DNA of 64,000 bases from contig CM024190.1 of assembly GCA_013433145.1 (NCBI GenBank), positions 7,602,120 through 7,666,119 of the forward strand. The letters are read 5' to 3'. This document shows positions 1 through 13,600 of the stretch, in pieces. A model generated the notes under the pieces. That model was given only the letters and a program-made list of their open reading frames with translations. It made no database searches and was not told where the DNA came from. Position 1 is the stretch's first letter. The number at the start of each line of letters is the position of its first letter. Made by a program: the position numbers and the translations under genes. The DNA comes from Ascaris suum. Lineage: Eukaryota; Nematoda; Chromadorea; Rhabditida; Ascarididae.

Positions 1-260
1 CATGCCTCTTCACTTTGTTCTATCTTCATTTTGATCTATTTTCGTTTTGATCTGGCTTGGCTTCGACCGACCTTGGTTTTGGTCTTCACTTTGATCTGTC
101 TTCACTTCTTCCTACTTCCTTTTGATCTATCTTGATCTTGATCCACTCCCCGCTATATCACACAAAAACTGAAACAGGCACAGCGCGGAATCGAACCCTT
201 CTCCCGTTATTTTACTTTGTCCCAGTCCACGCGTAGCCGACTGCGCCATTCAACGGTTGC
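1..260 (-). mobile_element. tRNA-derived SINE with degenerate tail repeat
   Basis: On the minus strand, 237-248 reads TGGCGCAGTCGG, a perfect pol III A box, and 187-197 reads GGTTCGATTCC, a perfect B box. The T-stem and acceptor stem do not pair well, so this is not a functional tRNA. Past the head, positions 1-145 hold a degenerate repeat built on GATCAA and GAAGA units (minus strand), as expected for a SINE tail. It probably lies in the last introns of, or just downstream of, the lpd-6 gene. A decayed tRNA pseudogene beside an unrelated minisatellite is the alternative. Confidence 0.6.
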
Positions 261-727
261 AACCCACGGCAAATTTCATCATCTATATATTTGCAAAGAA
301 AATATATACACTCTTTGCACCATACTTTGTAGTCCTCTCGACGAATATTCGCATTGTTTGGAATGATTTCACCTCATGCTCCAATTTAATACTACCTACA
401 CTTGTGCAACTCCGCTCATTGAGATTTGCCATGCACGGAAACCCTTAAGTAAAAAATGGCATATATATACTCTTTTCACCCGCTTGCACTACACCAACTC
501 CCACCAAAGTGTATACTTATGGAAAGCACAAAATTTCCAATATTCTAAAGAAAAAATGACGCTCCTGAGCGGAATAGTTGTTGAGATAACGTTGACGAAA
601 GGGTAAAATAGCTTATGATCTTCTGTATTAGTTAGATTATGCTAGATCAGAATTAGAAAAAAAGATAAAATAGACAAACTCAGTGAGTGCGTATGTATAT
701 AACGCGGTAACAAAGAACTGTAATTAC

Positions 728-1155
728 CTGACATGTGTCAGCTGGCCAGCTTTGCATCCTCTCGACACGAGGTCCTGTGACAGCTCCACCTCCTTTTCCT
801 CCTCCTCGAACTCACTTTCACTGATCTGACCGGGACTGAAACATCCCGAGATAAGCATTACCATATTCGAAATATAACGACAAACGTTGCCTTAATGCAT
901 CACTGTTTCATCTAGCGCTATTTCCGTTTATTCACAACAGTACAACTCAAAATTTCTGGCATGTGTGCTCATAGTGGCTTTTTTGGCAAAAAAAAAAACT
1001 GAATTCTTCCACTGAATATCGCATGATGAAGGCAGCGTTTCACTCCAGCCCATTAAAAAGAGGCCAATCTGTGGCTGCTTCGAGGCTTTTTACGGTCTAC
1101 ACATGTGTGATGTTGTAGGCTTCCTCAGTAGGCATTTCCATGCAGAAGTCGGGTT

Positions 1156-1242
<87 letters not shown>

Positions 1243-4200
1243 CATACATATATGAAAGAAAAATCCTCCCTAATTAACTTTCACTTAAAACTGGAGGAAA
1301 TTTATAAGCTCCAAAGATTCTATTAGGCAGTACTACAATAAAGAAAGATACTTGAGAAAGTAGTCGCTGATATCCTTGTACCTCGAAAGATCTGGTACCC
1401 TGCCTTGAACAATCTTCTTTGCTGCCCGGCTTAATCCGGCTGGCACTGTCTTAATCGCACTAAAAAGCAGCAATCCTCATTTTTCAGTGACAGAAACAAT
1501 CGTAAAAAGATAGCTTCCTCTATGCCTCTTGCTAAAAGAATCAACCTTTGGGAAGCAACCGATGCAAGGTATATAACCAGACTGCAATAATATTTTGATA
1601 AGCATCCAATTACATAAGCTTCTTTAGGATCGTTTAGTAGAATCGCCTTCCGTTTTGCTCTCCAACATAAGAATCTCAAAGCAGAAAACACGCAAGATTT
1701 TGGAAGCATACGTGCAAAGTACATAAATGACGAGATAGCTTACATCTCGGCTGATGTCAGCAATCAAGATTCGAAAAATACTTGTCACCAACTATCTCTT
1801 ATATCATTGAAAAAAAAGAACGCAAGCAGATCTGCATATTTTCTAGAAAGAACGCAAAATACAGACATGTAAATATCAAGCAAGAAACTTACTAGTGCCG
1901 CAATTCAAAAACGTCACTTTGGGCATCGTAGTTGATCAAGACACATCGGCGGATTTTAGACAGTTTCACCTGAAGAACGCGAATGATCCCTTATGTAGCA
2001 CTTGCCATAATGTTTGATTACTGCTAGCTAGAAAAACGTCATCCGGCTAATTACAATTGCCGCTAAAAGTTTCGTCAGTGCAAAAAGATTACAATTTGAT
2101 TGCAACTATGTTACCGATAGGTTTTCTTTACTGCATATTTAAATGTGTGAATGTAAGGAAAGTACGATGCGATTTTTATCGATGAAATACGACGCGCACT
2201 TCAATCCCGATTTACCGATGGAACAGTCCTCATAAAGGAAAAACTGCATAAATAGCGCCTAAGAGACAAAGGAACGTATTGAATGAGATATTAACGCCAT
2301 ATGATAAGAATGAAATTATCCAAAAGTAAAGGCATAAGCGATTTCAAGTCAAAAAAAAACCGGAAGTTATATATAACGAAACATAACAAACCTCATCGAC
2401 GTTAATCGATGGGAACATATTACGAAACATCGTCTGCGCAAGTTGTATGTGTTTCTTTTGGCAACTCACTAATCCGTTCATGACGACCAATGGAGGATTG
2501 ATGAATTGCTGTTGGAAATGAAGTGGACGTCGTTGCGATGACACCACATCCCTCGCCAAACTATACCGCAGAACTAAACCATCGAGCACATATATCACAT
2601 ATCAATGAGAATTCTATTCGCTAGTTAGTTGCAACATAAACCAGTGCAATAAAGGTGAAGTGAAAAGCCGATGTGTCCAATTCTTGGTAATATCTGGCCT
2701 ATACCGGATTTCGGGATGCGCTTTAATAAAAAGGGTTCCTGTTTGTTTGTGGTCATCAAAAGTAAGAGGTACCAGCGGAAAAGAAAGCCTTTTCCCTCAA
2801 ATTTTTATGTTCTGCAACAGATCTTTATACGAATAAGATGTGAAAAAAAGGAAGTAAAATTCAAACAACAACAAATTAATCATTTGAAACAGAAAAATAC
2901 AAATACTAACTTTTGAAAGAAAGCGTTGGACCTTGTGATGAATGAATTATTCGTAATGTTATCGATTGTTCACCTCTCGTTAAAATCAACAAATGTGTCA
3001 TACCGAGCACCGCTCCATTTAATAAAAAATCCTTTAGATTATTACGTTTCATCTCCTAAAATACACATATTAGGACGAATCAAATCCCGAAGTAATACAG
3101 ACTCGAATTGAAGCACTAAAATCGCCGATAAAATAAAACATTAAATGTATTCGAATGCAAAAGAACATTGTGCACGGATATCGAGGGCGCTAAAGATAAA
3201 TTTTACTAGGTGTCCGGTGCCTAATACCACCAATACAAAGAGGATCCACAGACTCACCCAACTGATGTCGGAATAAAAAGTTATGGGCTGCTTTCTGATG
3301 CAGATATAGAGCAGATTCATTTTTTTTTTCATGCCACCTTTATTCATCAGCAGCAAAAAAATCCTAAATAACGAAGAATGAGCGATGGGGGAGGGGGAGT
3401 GTAGAGAAGTACAATGAAAATCGCAGATACGGCGCTCTGAAGTTCCCAAACAGCTTGTTTACAGTAACACCATTTGAATGATCACATGAGATACCTTCAA
3501 CTTAGAAGCGGTGAACGGCTCCATAATGGAACGCAAATCGCGCTCCAATTGACGCACATAACGACCAACTTTGCCACGATGAATGACAAACGAGTGCGGT
3601 TGAGCAGCCAGCTTCTTCGCTTCATCATCACCCTTCATCGTTCCCCTCAACATGTTCACCTCTCGTTTTTCAGCCGCCTTTTCTGCGCGCATTTCTTCAC
3701 GGTTCCCCTAAAATCCTTTCGAATTGCTAATCCATTCCATTTTAAAGGACGTTTTGCATGCACCTAGCAGATACGATTTTCCTTCTAATCTGATTCACCA
3801 TGAACGACGTATTGATGCTTCAAGCTCTAAATTCCGACGTTCAATGAGAACTGTACACATGCGCTATTCAGCAGAACATAAATATCGCATAAAAACTTTG
3901 AAAAAAAAAGATTTGGCATGTATGTTTGTTTTCAAAGCGAAGCACTTTTAGTGAAAATACTTCGTATATATTTCAATTTGCGCATTGTTTAACAATATTT
4001 CCTTTCTTTATGCGCATAACATCTCTTGAAAGGATACTGATGAAGCAAAAAGGTTGTTTTCAGTTTTAAATCGTCTTCAGAAAACACTTGTTCGGAAGAT
4101 GCTTGACCTCCCACTTTGGTACATTCTACAGGCGAACATGGTAAAAGTTTTCCGTAATAAATGCTGAAATCTAAACCTGGTACTCTATTTGAAGTTGATA

Positions 4201-5029
4201 CTATCGAAGTGTGTTTGTTCAATTCAATTTGATATTTAACTTGAACTACTAATCAAGTTCAAACTTCGATGTTATCGAATACCTGAAAGTAAACTTCTAT
4301 CTACACTAGAATAATTTGCAGGTTCACAAAGTGTTTATGTTACGTCCCATTACTTCACTTCGACAAACCTCGAGTTTTGACCGCTGAATGAAAAGACAAC
4401 AGAAACAAGCAATAAACCTGCATGTGATACAATTTTCCTGAACACACAAACGAACATGATCCTTGTCACTGATCGTACGAATAAAGACTTTCCTTCTTCT
4501 TTAATAAGTCAAGACCACAAAATTACATATTATCCAATTCCTCTTCCTGTTCTTTCACATGTTATTCATCATCCCCGAACAGTCAGCACACTTAGTCACA
4601 AACCGTTTAATGGTTATTTTGCGGCAACCACTCTCTTTAATTACAAATTGGATGAGATAATCCTAGTGCTACGTACGACAATCATCGACTATGGGACAAT
4701 TGCGCCCCTATGGGATGAGATATAAAACCTGGTAGTAGAAAAACGCTAAAAGGCTTATTAATGCTGAAATGTTAACTGTGACATAAAATGCAGTCCAAAC
4801 AGCCCGTACCTGAACGAAAAAACTAAGCATGAATTTCAAATCACTGAGAACCCAATTACCATAACATCAGGAAAAAATAACAAGCGTTTCCAGTTGTTGG
4901 AAAACAACACAGGACAAAACAACTAACATGTCGTTTCGAATGCCCTCTGCGAACCTTTCTACGATGTGAATCGCTAGGAAACGTTGCACGTGTTCTACGG
5001 CCACTTCTTCCGTGCTTTCTTTTCGACAT
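728..5029 (-). CDS. lpd-6: PPAN/SSF1/LPD-6 ribosome biogenesis factor, Brix domain, 3' end missing
   Basis: Nucleolar factor of the SSF1/Peter Pan family, which binds pre-rRNA during 60S subunit maturation. Coding exons in order: 4928-5029, 3495-3707, 2911-3055, 2392-2573, 1893-1969, 1352-1459, 728-835; all phases join, giving 311 codons. The N-terminus is very basic (MSKRKHGRSGRR). The Brix domain starts near residue 72 with PHSFVIHRGKVGRYVRQLER, followed by MEPFTASKLK, KDFLLNGAVLGMTHLLILTR, GPTLSFK, PPLVVMNG, MFRNMFPSINVDE, RRCVLINYD and PDLSRYKDISDYF. Exon 7 encodes PGQISESEFEEEEKEVELSQ, as in LPD-6. The start is chosen because a TTTGCAG acceptor lies 8 nt upstream. The conserved LTEIGPR block and the basic C-terminus are not visible in 1-727 and probably lie beyond the window. 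The exon 6-7 intron holds an AT microsatellite. Confidence 0.93.
1159..1240. repeat. (AT)n microsatellite
   Basis: About 41 uninterrupted AT units inside the lpd-6 intron between 835 and 1352. Confidence 0.97.
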
Positions 5030-5037
5030 TACTACCT

Positions 5038-5047
5038 CTGCAAATAC
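5038..5047 (-). promoter_or_regulatory. Probable trans-splice (spliced leader) acceptor of lpd-6
   Basis: On the minus strand a TATTTGCAG acceptor is followed by AGGTAGTA and then the ATG at 5029. A 3' splice site 8 nt before a start codon with no visible upstream coding exon is the usual layout of a nematode spliced-leader site. An ordinary cis intron in the 5' UTR is the alternative. Confidence 0.55.
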
Positions 5048-8000
5048 GACATAACGCAACTTATCGAATCCAAAATTTCTGATAGAAAGAAACCGCCAAA
5101 ACAACCTATTCATTTCTCGATATGCCTCGGAGTTTATGGTAATAGCAATATTTAGAACACATAACACTCTAATGGCAAAGGGGAAGGAGTGGAGGGAGAG
5201 AAGCGATTCCGTTCGCAATTTCCAGAATACACATATATTCGACAGAAAATCAAAAAGGGATATAGATTTGAGTGAAACTGATGACGGATATCTATGCAAC
5301 AAGATCTTCAGCCTCTCCTTGTGTTTTGAATTCTCCAATATGCTAAGTTCTTGGAATTGCGTGGGCAACACTTCTAAACAACAACTGAAAAACTTGCCAA
5401 CATGCCGACTTGCCGAAGTTGGAATTGTCACATGTGGCATTTATGCACAGCAATTATGCATCTACCTCTACTCTTTCTTACGTCACAAATACTAAGGTAC
5501 TACTATCGCACACACAAAAAGATATCGTGGTCTAACTGTTGCATATGTGGTGACGATTCAGCACATTCGGAGTGGTATTGCAAAACGCCTTTTCACATGG
5601 CGAACATTACGCCACAATGACCGTCATGACGAGGCGCAGTGATATGGTTGAGATCACGTGACTGGCATAGCAGGGCGGTCATATTTCACCACGAACTGTC
5701 ACGTGATGACCCCTTGTTGGTTCTGGGTAGTGTATGTATACGCTCAGTGTGTCACGCTTTTCTATTTTCGTCTAATAAAGGCTCCTCCTCAACTCGTCCG
5801 TCCTCATTCCGTCGACTCTACGCCACCACCGCTTACCTACTCAGAGAGACAACACTAACCAAACAACAACGAAAACCCCTCTCCTTTACTCAAGATAAAA
5901 GAGAAACCTCACTCTTCTTCAACCCCCTCTCTAAGGCCACCAAAGAACGTACCTCTAAAATTGTTGAACAGCAGCTTGGCCGTCGACTGGATCTACCAAT
6001 CACCAACATTTAAGGAAATCGTATGAGTAGCAAACTTCGGGGATATACAGATGAATCGAAAATCACACACGCATTGTCAACAAAGCATGAGTTCGCAAAC
6101 TTCTTCGTGGGAAAATCACAAAACCACAAATCATCTTCAAGAATTTGACCCCTCGGCCAAATAGCCTGGGTTCTAAGACATTTGAATAATAATATTGAAC
6201 ATATATTGAATATTGAGCAATTTCTAGTGGATGTTTAAGATAGTCAAATGATAGGAGAACAAATCATTCGCACATTGCTGCGTTATGCAGCAGTACGTAC
6301 CGCACAACGCTCTATAGCCCCACCCACCGGAAAACTTTCACCGCAAGAACACATTACGTCCTCCGCACCCAATATCAATTTGCGATTTACTCTTCACGAA
6401 ACCATTCCAAAACTCAAATGCTCCTCTACATATAATCCTTTTGGAACCAGGTGAAGCACGAATTTCTCTGCGTATAATTACTGAAGTGACTGCTAGCTAC
6501 GCAAAACTCACCGCTGCCTAAATAAGCGTCGTGTGTGGTCGTTGGAATCGCTGTTGACGGAATGTCGCAAACGCTCAACACATACGCTGGAAACCACACT
6601 TTTCAAAGAAACCACTAAAAACTTTATGAAGCATCCGCCACATTTTTTTTTAAAACAAGACACCTGCGCCAAACAACTGGCAATACGCATAAGACTTAGC
6701 ACTTGTTTTCCCTTACCTTCTCCAACAAACCGCCGAATCCCCCTCGTATTACCTTTTGAACACTTCAACGCTTCAAGTGTTGACTGTTTGTGGTAGTTTT
6801 ATATTTAGTGTAAATTACCAGGATAAGCATCGCTCAGATACGATACTCCCGTACGGAGTTGCAAAAAAACTTATCACTGAGTAGAAATAAAAACCAAACA
6901 TCGAGCGAATAACTTTATTTATACATTCAAATATATAACTTAGTCATAGTATCTCGCAATGCATGAATTACTCAAACCATATTCGAACTTACTGTACAAT
7001 CATTATCGTATATCTGTGCGTCGCATCCACTAAATTTTCTAATTTCTTTCATATTCCATGAGTGAAATATTTTCTTTTTTTTAAGACAACGAGAAAGAGA
7101 GAGAAAGTAATGCAGTCTAACACTGTAGTATAGATGTTGGCTGACAAATATACAATGGAGCATACTTAGAATGTCCTATTTAATGAAGCATACTTTAGCA
7201 AATATAGTGGCTCATAATTAAGAAAACCTCAAGTAGCAAGATTTAACAAGAACACACAAATGAAAATGAAAATAATAAATAATAGTTCGTAAACATCAAA
7301 ATAATCAAATGCCTCGAATAAATGACGCATTTAACCTCACTTTACCACTTTCATCCGAAAGTCCCCATAAATTACCCGTGGGAAACAACAAATTTATTTA
7401 CTTTCCGAAATCGCCTAGACGGGCAACTCAAACATAACATCGCCGGCAATAATTGTTGCAATCATTAGATGAATAAGCCAGGAAGTATCTCACATGATTT
7501 TATTACTAGCCTTTCCCCTCCCAACACTTCCGAAAATTGCACCATCACATTTTTTGGGAACGCGCATCTGACTGCTTTTGTAATTTATTTCAAAAGCTTT
7601 AAACTCAGAGCTTCGTTTTTAATCGTAACCCCTCCCCTACCCATCCTCGAGCAATATCCCTTACTTGAAAAAACATTCATCCAGGTTAACATCGTATGCG
7701 TGAGATAGGCCGCCAGCGGCCAATCTTGACCTCTTGGACTTAGTCAGTGAACGCAATTCCCACCGGTAGCCAATCAAGTGAACTCGATGACTGCTAAGCG
7801 AGATGATAGGGTGAGGGTGGGATGGAGCGGGGTGGGGTAGCGGTACAAGAAATAAAGGTGAGCATCTGTGTACCTGCAGTCGACTTGAGTATACCAGAGG
7901 CAGTTAACTACAACAATAACTTTTGTATTGCATTCACGATTATATTTCAAATAATACAGCATAAACGGCTAAAAAACAAAACCGCCCATATATGTCATTT

Positions 8001-10352
8001 CTAATATAATATTAGACTCGTGGAAAAAAGTCGCAAAATAATAAGAAAATCGATGCAATCATCATACAATATAAAACCTGAATAAACCTAACAGCTAAGC
8101 AATAAAACTTTAAAATTCGTTATAACTTTGTCTTCAATGAAATAGCCACACAGCTGATATCATACCAGGCAAAAACTAGACTTAACAATAAAATCGCATC
8201 AATATAATCGAATGAAAAAAGAAAAGCAAATAAAACATAATGGCAAATTATTCGATCGATTCCCACCTTTTTTAAGTCACAATTGTGATAAATATTTTAA
8301 TAACAATAAATCGAAACAATGCTTACGCTTTATAGTATTGTAAATTAAACAATAAAAAAAAAACATATATCACACTAGTGATTATTATAAATATCCATTA
8401 TACAGATGTATATCTAATGCGCACTAGTTATCAGCATTAAATCACACCTATCCCTACTGAAATAAATTGAATACCTGAAAATGTTTAAATATCATTACCT
8501 CTATGTGATGTTTGAAAATCCGTTTTTGTTTTTTAATCAAAACGAAAGCGCCGAAATTTCGCATATAACATCGATAATTTTATTTGGTGAAGAGCAATCT
8601 CAAACATGAATTTTCAAACACCACAGAAAAATAAATATGGCTAATTTTGCACTCGTCACGCCGAATTATATAGCACAACTTTGTGCTAATATAAACGATA
8701 AAATGGGAGAAAGAAATGGAGGGGAAAGGGAGGGATATAGCCCATTGTAACATTACTGTCAAATAATAACTAGTTATTCAACCATTAACGTGAACTAATG
8801 AGAGAATTTTTACGAAATAATAAAGCATTTAAAATTGTTATATAACAAGTGCTAATCAAAAAAAAAAAAAAAAAGAGAACAACTTGAAGAATAAAACTCT
8901 GATAGAAAAATGGCACTTAAAGAACGCTCCGAATTTGTTATGCCTTGTGACTGTATAAATAAAATAAAAAAGACGCGGCCGACAGCCGATATGATGTGCT
9001 TTCTTGAGAATCTGCTTACGCACTGAAGCGATATGTGAATGCAAAAATTTTCGTAGAGCTTTCACAATGCCCGACCTTTAATGTATCTCATAAAGACCCC
9101 TACCATCCGACAGTTTACTTTCTGGCTCCTTTTTATGGTAAAATAATTGCCCAGCTGAACTAGCAATACGAAGAAGAGGGGCAAGTAGACAAAGTTAAAC
9201 AACAATCATTGTATGCACCTGTTGTGCTATTTTCGCGGCAAATCCTTGCAAAAAAACATCCTTCAAATAGCGAGTTCTATCAAACTGACATCCTCGAACT
9301 TGAAAAGAATTACAAGATCGAATGAAACGTGACATAAAATCTCAGTTACAAAATAAAAGAGCAATAACGTTCGAAAAGTTTTTATGCGAAAAGAACACAA
9401 AAATATGTAAGCAACCTCATCGCTGAAAAAAAACCCAAATACCATCAAATCACCACTCATCTATACTATCGCATTAAGTTTTTCTCTTTCTGAGTACTCT
9501 TTGTATGAATATTTTGCGGTTAAAAAACGTCACTCGGTCCTAATACTACGGATGGCCAAAACTCTGAGTCGATTTAAGGAAATCGAATAGGGAAGAAATA
9601 AGCGCAGTCCCTGGTGTACCACTTTTTTATCAGATAGTAGTAAAATATCAAGAACTGCTACCTAGAATCTTGATTTCTTCTAATGAGTTTTGTAATTCAG
9701 CACTTATCTCAAAAGGCATTTACTCATAGTATCAATGCTGACGGTGGTTCCTTCTCTTCTCATTCTTCTCATATCTGCCTACTGTGTCAAGCCTCCTCAA
9801 GAAATATATAGCTGAAGCTTTTGAAATGAAATATTATTGATAAGAAATTTGCGCAATACCATTTAGCAGTTACCTGCAAATGAAGCATTACTAAAATGGC
9901 CAAAATTTCGCTGGAGCAACATTTGAAAATAAACAACGAATAGCATCTCTCTTAACATAAAGAGGTAACGTGAACAAAATAATAATATTAACTTATTTGA
10001 GCATATTCATAATCAGTTGCAATATTATTCTTGATTGGCGCTTATAATTCGAATTCACCTCCTGCGACATAAACACTGAAATATAAACTTTGTGTTAATG
10101 TACACAGAAACAATTACAACTATCCAACAGGTAGGCACACCTGACCAACCAATAAACACTCGCATAACAGCATCACACAGTAAAATTGTCTCTCCAGAGT
10201 TTTTCACTGCTCGCTCTCCCTCCCTCTTCCATAAAATTTTGGGGAAATTTTTGCGCAGGCATTTGTGCCCGAAAATTTTTATGCCCAAAATTTACACGAA
10301 ACTAAACTCTTAATAAATCTTTGTTTACTTCGGCTATTTCTTATTCAGACCG
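5048..10352. other. Intergenic, lpd-6 promoter side and EDC4 3' side
   Basis: I find no exon that can be joined or recognised here. The plus strand is A-rich, the pattern seen over minus-strand introns in this window. Open frames of up to 124 codons (plus, 5639-6013) have no recognisable domain. The TCACGTGA pair at 5654-5706 is the only regulatory-looking signal. A pyrimidine-rich strip (plus, 5780-5950) is low in complexity. Confidence 0.6.
5654..5706. promoter_or_regulatory. Paired TCACGTGA palindromes upstream of lpd-6
   Basis: Two perfect TCACGTGA octamers lie at 5654-5661 and 5699-5706, about 625-680 bp upstream of the lpd-6 start. CACGTG is the E-box bound by Myc/Max-type bHLH factors, and the TCACGTGA form also fits TFEB/HLH-30. 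Regulation of lpd-6 through these sites is inferred from position only. Confidence 0.4.
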
Positions 10353-10358
10353 TTTATT
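10353..10358 (-). terminator. Candidate polyadenylation signal AATAAA of EDC4
   Basis: The minus strand reads AATAAA here, 250 nt downstream of the EDC4 stop codon at 10608-10610. It is the nearest canonical hexamer I found after the stop. Cleavage at this site is inferred. Confidence 0.4.
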
Positions 10359-10607
10359 TCGCAATGCTAATAGTTTTTAAAATTTCTTAAACTTCAGAAG
10401 GGTGCAGGTAATCGGAAGTTCTGCAAGGACTTCACTCCTCTCTTTATCCATTCCGGACAGCTGTCTGTGGGTGCATCTGGGTGTTCCACAATGAGGGCAG
10501 CAACACAAGAATATACTAGATGAGTGAATAAAACGTATGGCTATTCTTCCTAGAAAAAAGCAAAAAGCGTAGTGAAAAATGAAGATTGCCAAAAATAAAG
10601 GAGGAAT

Positions 10608-13600
10608 TCAATGCTCCATCGAATTACCCGACAGTGACGAATGTAGGCGCTCTAATACCTGTCGGTAGCTGCTCGCAATTGTCGGGTCCTTGACACGCAA
10701 CGCCAACAGAGAATTCTCTATATATCTAAAGAGAAAGAAGTAATATTTAACTACTATTACCGCCACGAAATAAGCATTAGCAGAGTGCAGCTGAGAAACA
10801 ACCCAACTTTAATAAAGGTAAAACACAAATGAGAATCGGAAATTTATATTGAAAAAACCACTGAATTAGGATAGACAGTTAGTTAAAACATTTCGGAGCT
10901 TTAAAAAACAATCGCAAAATTTTGGAATTCAACACAAGCTACAAAATTAGAATGAATTCTCGGTAATGCACTTAGTGCATGTAAGTCAATAGCACAAAAA
11001 AAGGGAATAAAGTACGAGCGATAACCTCACAATCTACCTATAAAGTCATGCAATCTATTACATCTTTACTAGTTACTCTTTACTACTGTCGTCAAACACA
11101 AAAGATAACCGTTTAAAATACCCATAAATATTTAAAGTATGCATATCACAGTGAAGCCCGCGGCATATAAGCATAAACCTAATCTCCAAAAAACTTCAAG
11201 AGCAATCATGTACCTGAACTTCAGATCCGTCTCACCCTCGAGCTTAACCGCTAACTGGTTTAGAATACATAGAAGAATGGCTTGTGGTAAAGGTTGCTCG
11301 GTACTGAACAAAGTCTCTGGATCGACATTATTACATACAAACATTAACGCCGACAAATCTTTTCGTGTTAATGCCTGAAATAAACGCACGGCTAGATCAG
11401 CAATAGATTTTGTGAAAATATCATAATCCAGACATTGTGCCAAATTTCGCAATGCCATTCTTAAATATCTATTCGTTCCCTATTCACACTACCTTTAATT
11501 CCAAGTAGCTCAAATTAAAGAAGATAAAGTGGCCCAAAGAAATTTCGATAAGGTATCCCAAAGAAATTTCATCTCTCATCGGATAATTTTACCATATCAT
11601 TCACTTTTAGAACACATTCTGGAAAGAATCTCCGAATGGCTGCTCTCCTTAAATGCCCTGTCTTCAGTCGCGCCCATGCACAGCGAATCGAATTAGGTCC
11701 CTAAAACAACTCATTCCCACACAGATTTTACCTAGCCTTCGTGTGCTCCTAGTTTGCATTTTTCCAATTTCGCCCACCTACAAACCTTTCCAGCTTAACT
11801 CGGAAACCTGTCCAGACTTCACTCGAATAAATTTGTCGCAAATTCACATACGGTCTCAAAGGCTGTGATGATATGACGATCCTCAATAAGCTGGATAAGC
11901 GATGGTGCATCTGTGCCAACCGCCAACCGTTGCGGAGTGTCTTGATGCACAGGCTCATGCAAAGAACGCATCTGACGCAGGTACTGTTCCAAACCGGCCC
12001 TGAATGACTCATTCAACTGCTGGAAGAGATTCGAGCAGAGCGTATCCAACGCTGGCACCACCACCGACATCATCGCACCACGTACACTCTTCACTAACTC
12101 ATCGTTTATGGCTGCTCCGTGCTGATGTTGCTAAATAATCAATATTATAAACCATTTACGATGGTACACTCTTTATGTGAATAACCTCCAAAACATATTT
12201 CTCAATCGCCTGATTAAGGAACAGAAGAGAGCGATGAAGACGTAACTACCTTACAAGTATATAATTCTATGAAGATAAGAAGGATGTGCACCTTGGTCGG
12301 TCAGAAAGGCGGTCAGAAAATAATGTGCACCTTGGTCTCACCCCCCCCCCTTCCTCCAGATTACCAGTGAACCGAAAAAATGCACATGCTGAACTGCTTA
12401 AAACTTAGTGAAGGGGAAGCAAAGTTTGGGGGGGGGGGGGGGGGGAGGGGCGAATGGAGAAAAGGAGAAAAAGAAAACGGCAGTTGCGCCACCATTATCC
12501 GTATGAAGTAAACTAGTGCCACTTGCATATTTCACAAAGAGATCGAGGCAATTGAAAAATATTCACAAAGAAGTCACTACTTGAAACTTTTTTGCATGCA
12601 TAATTTCTTTCCAATAAATTAAAAAAACGAATGGAAAATTTTATTGCCACCTGGAATTTGCATACGCCGATGAGCAGTAAAAAAAAACTTATGGAAACAA
12701 CGTAAAAATCACCATTCATTTCCCATTGTTTTTATATTTTAGATGAATAGAATGAAAGAAATTAAACTCAAGAAAAATCCATGTGAAGTGTTTCTGAAGA
12801 GAGTCGAGAAAGAGATGGGAAGAAGAATGAACATGGCTAGATAAGACTAGATTATATATAAAAGAGGTTAAAGTATATTTGAAGGCTTAAGATAAACGAA
12901 TTGATGGAATAAGTTTAGTCGCATCACTTGCGTGAACTATGACCTCATTTTTTAAATTATAAAGAACCTCCAATGATATTTATTTTAGGTCATAAACAAT
13001 CACATAACAAAAACTTCTGCTTTATCTCATTTTCGAATTACTTATATCGTTCTAAACCTTCTTTCTCTGCGGCTCTTCCTCCCTTCCCCCCCCCCCCCTT
13101 CACGCTCTCTCCCCCTTTAACTATTTCACTGCTCCTCTCGCCGTGAGTTTTTTTTCATTAGCTCATCACTAAGAATACGTCAGAACATGCAAAAGCGAAC
13201 ACTAGTAGATGCTCTGAGTGTTTCGGCGACGCTGTCCATCTTCAATTCGAGTGACGTCTGAATTGCTTCGACTGTTGCCGAACGGCTCTCCGAAATCAAC
13301 GACTCGAACTTCAGAAGCATCCTTTCATCACGCAACACCATCTCTTCCTCTATAAAAAAAATTAAGAATTTAATAGCAGCTTGGCCAATAATTCACAGTG
13401 ATATCACCAACAGACGAAAATGCAACTGCTGTCTACAAATCAATCAGATCAGTACCTCTCAGAGATTCAACCAATGTGAGCACAACTTGGAATAGTCAAG
13501 AGATTTTGCGCATGTCAGATACATATCCTTGAAAGAGAGAAATGAGTGACGGGTAATGGTACAACCTTAAAGGAAAAAATTACCGTGAGCCTAAAGAAAT

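Noticed and set aside
4856..5440. 194-codon minus frame read as one protein
   Set aside because: Only 4928-5029 is lpd-6 exon 1; a splice acceptor lies just before its ATG and a donor ends it, so the rest is UTR or intron.
5520..5620. CxxC-like stretch (NCCICGDDSAH) suggesting a nuclear receptor or zinc finger
   Set aside because: Short isolated frame without the remaining ligands, acceptor or donor support.
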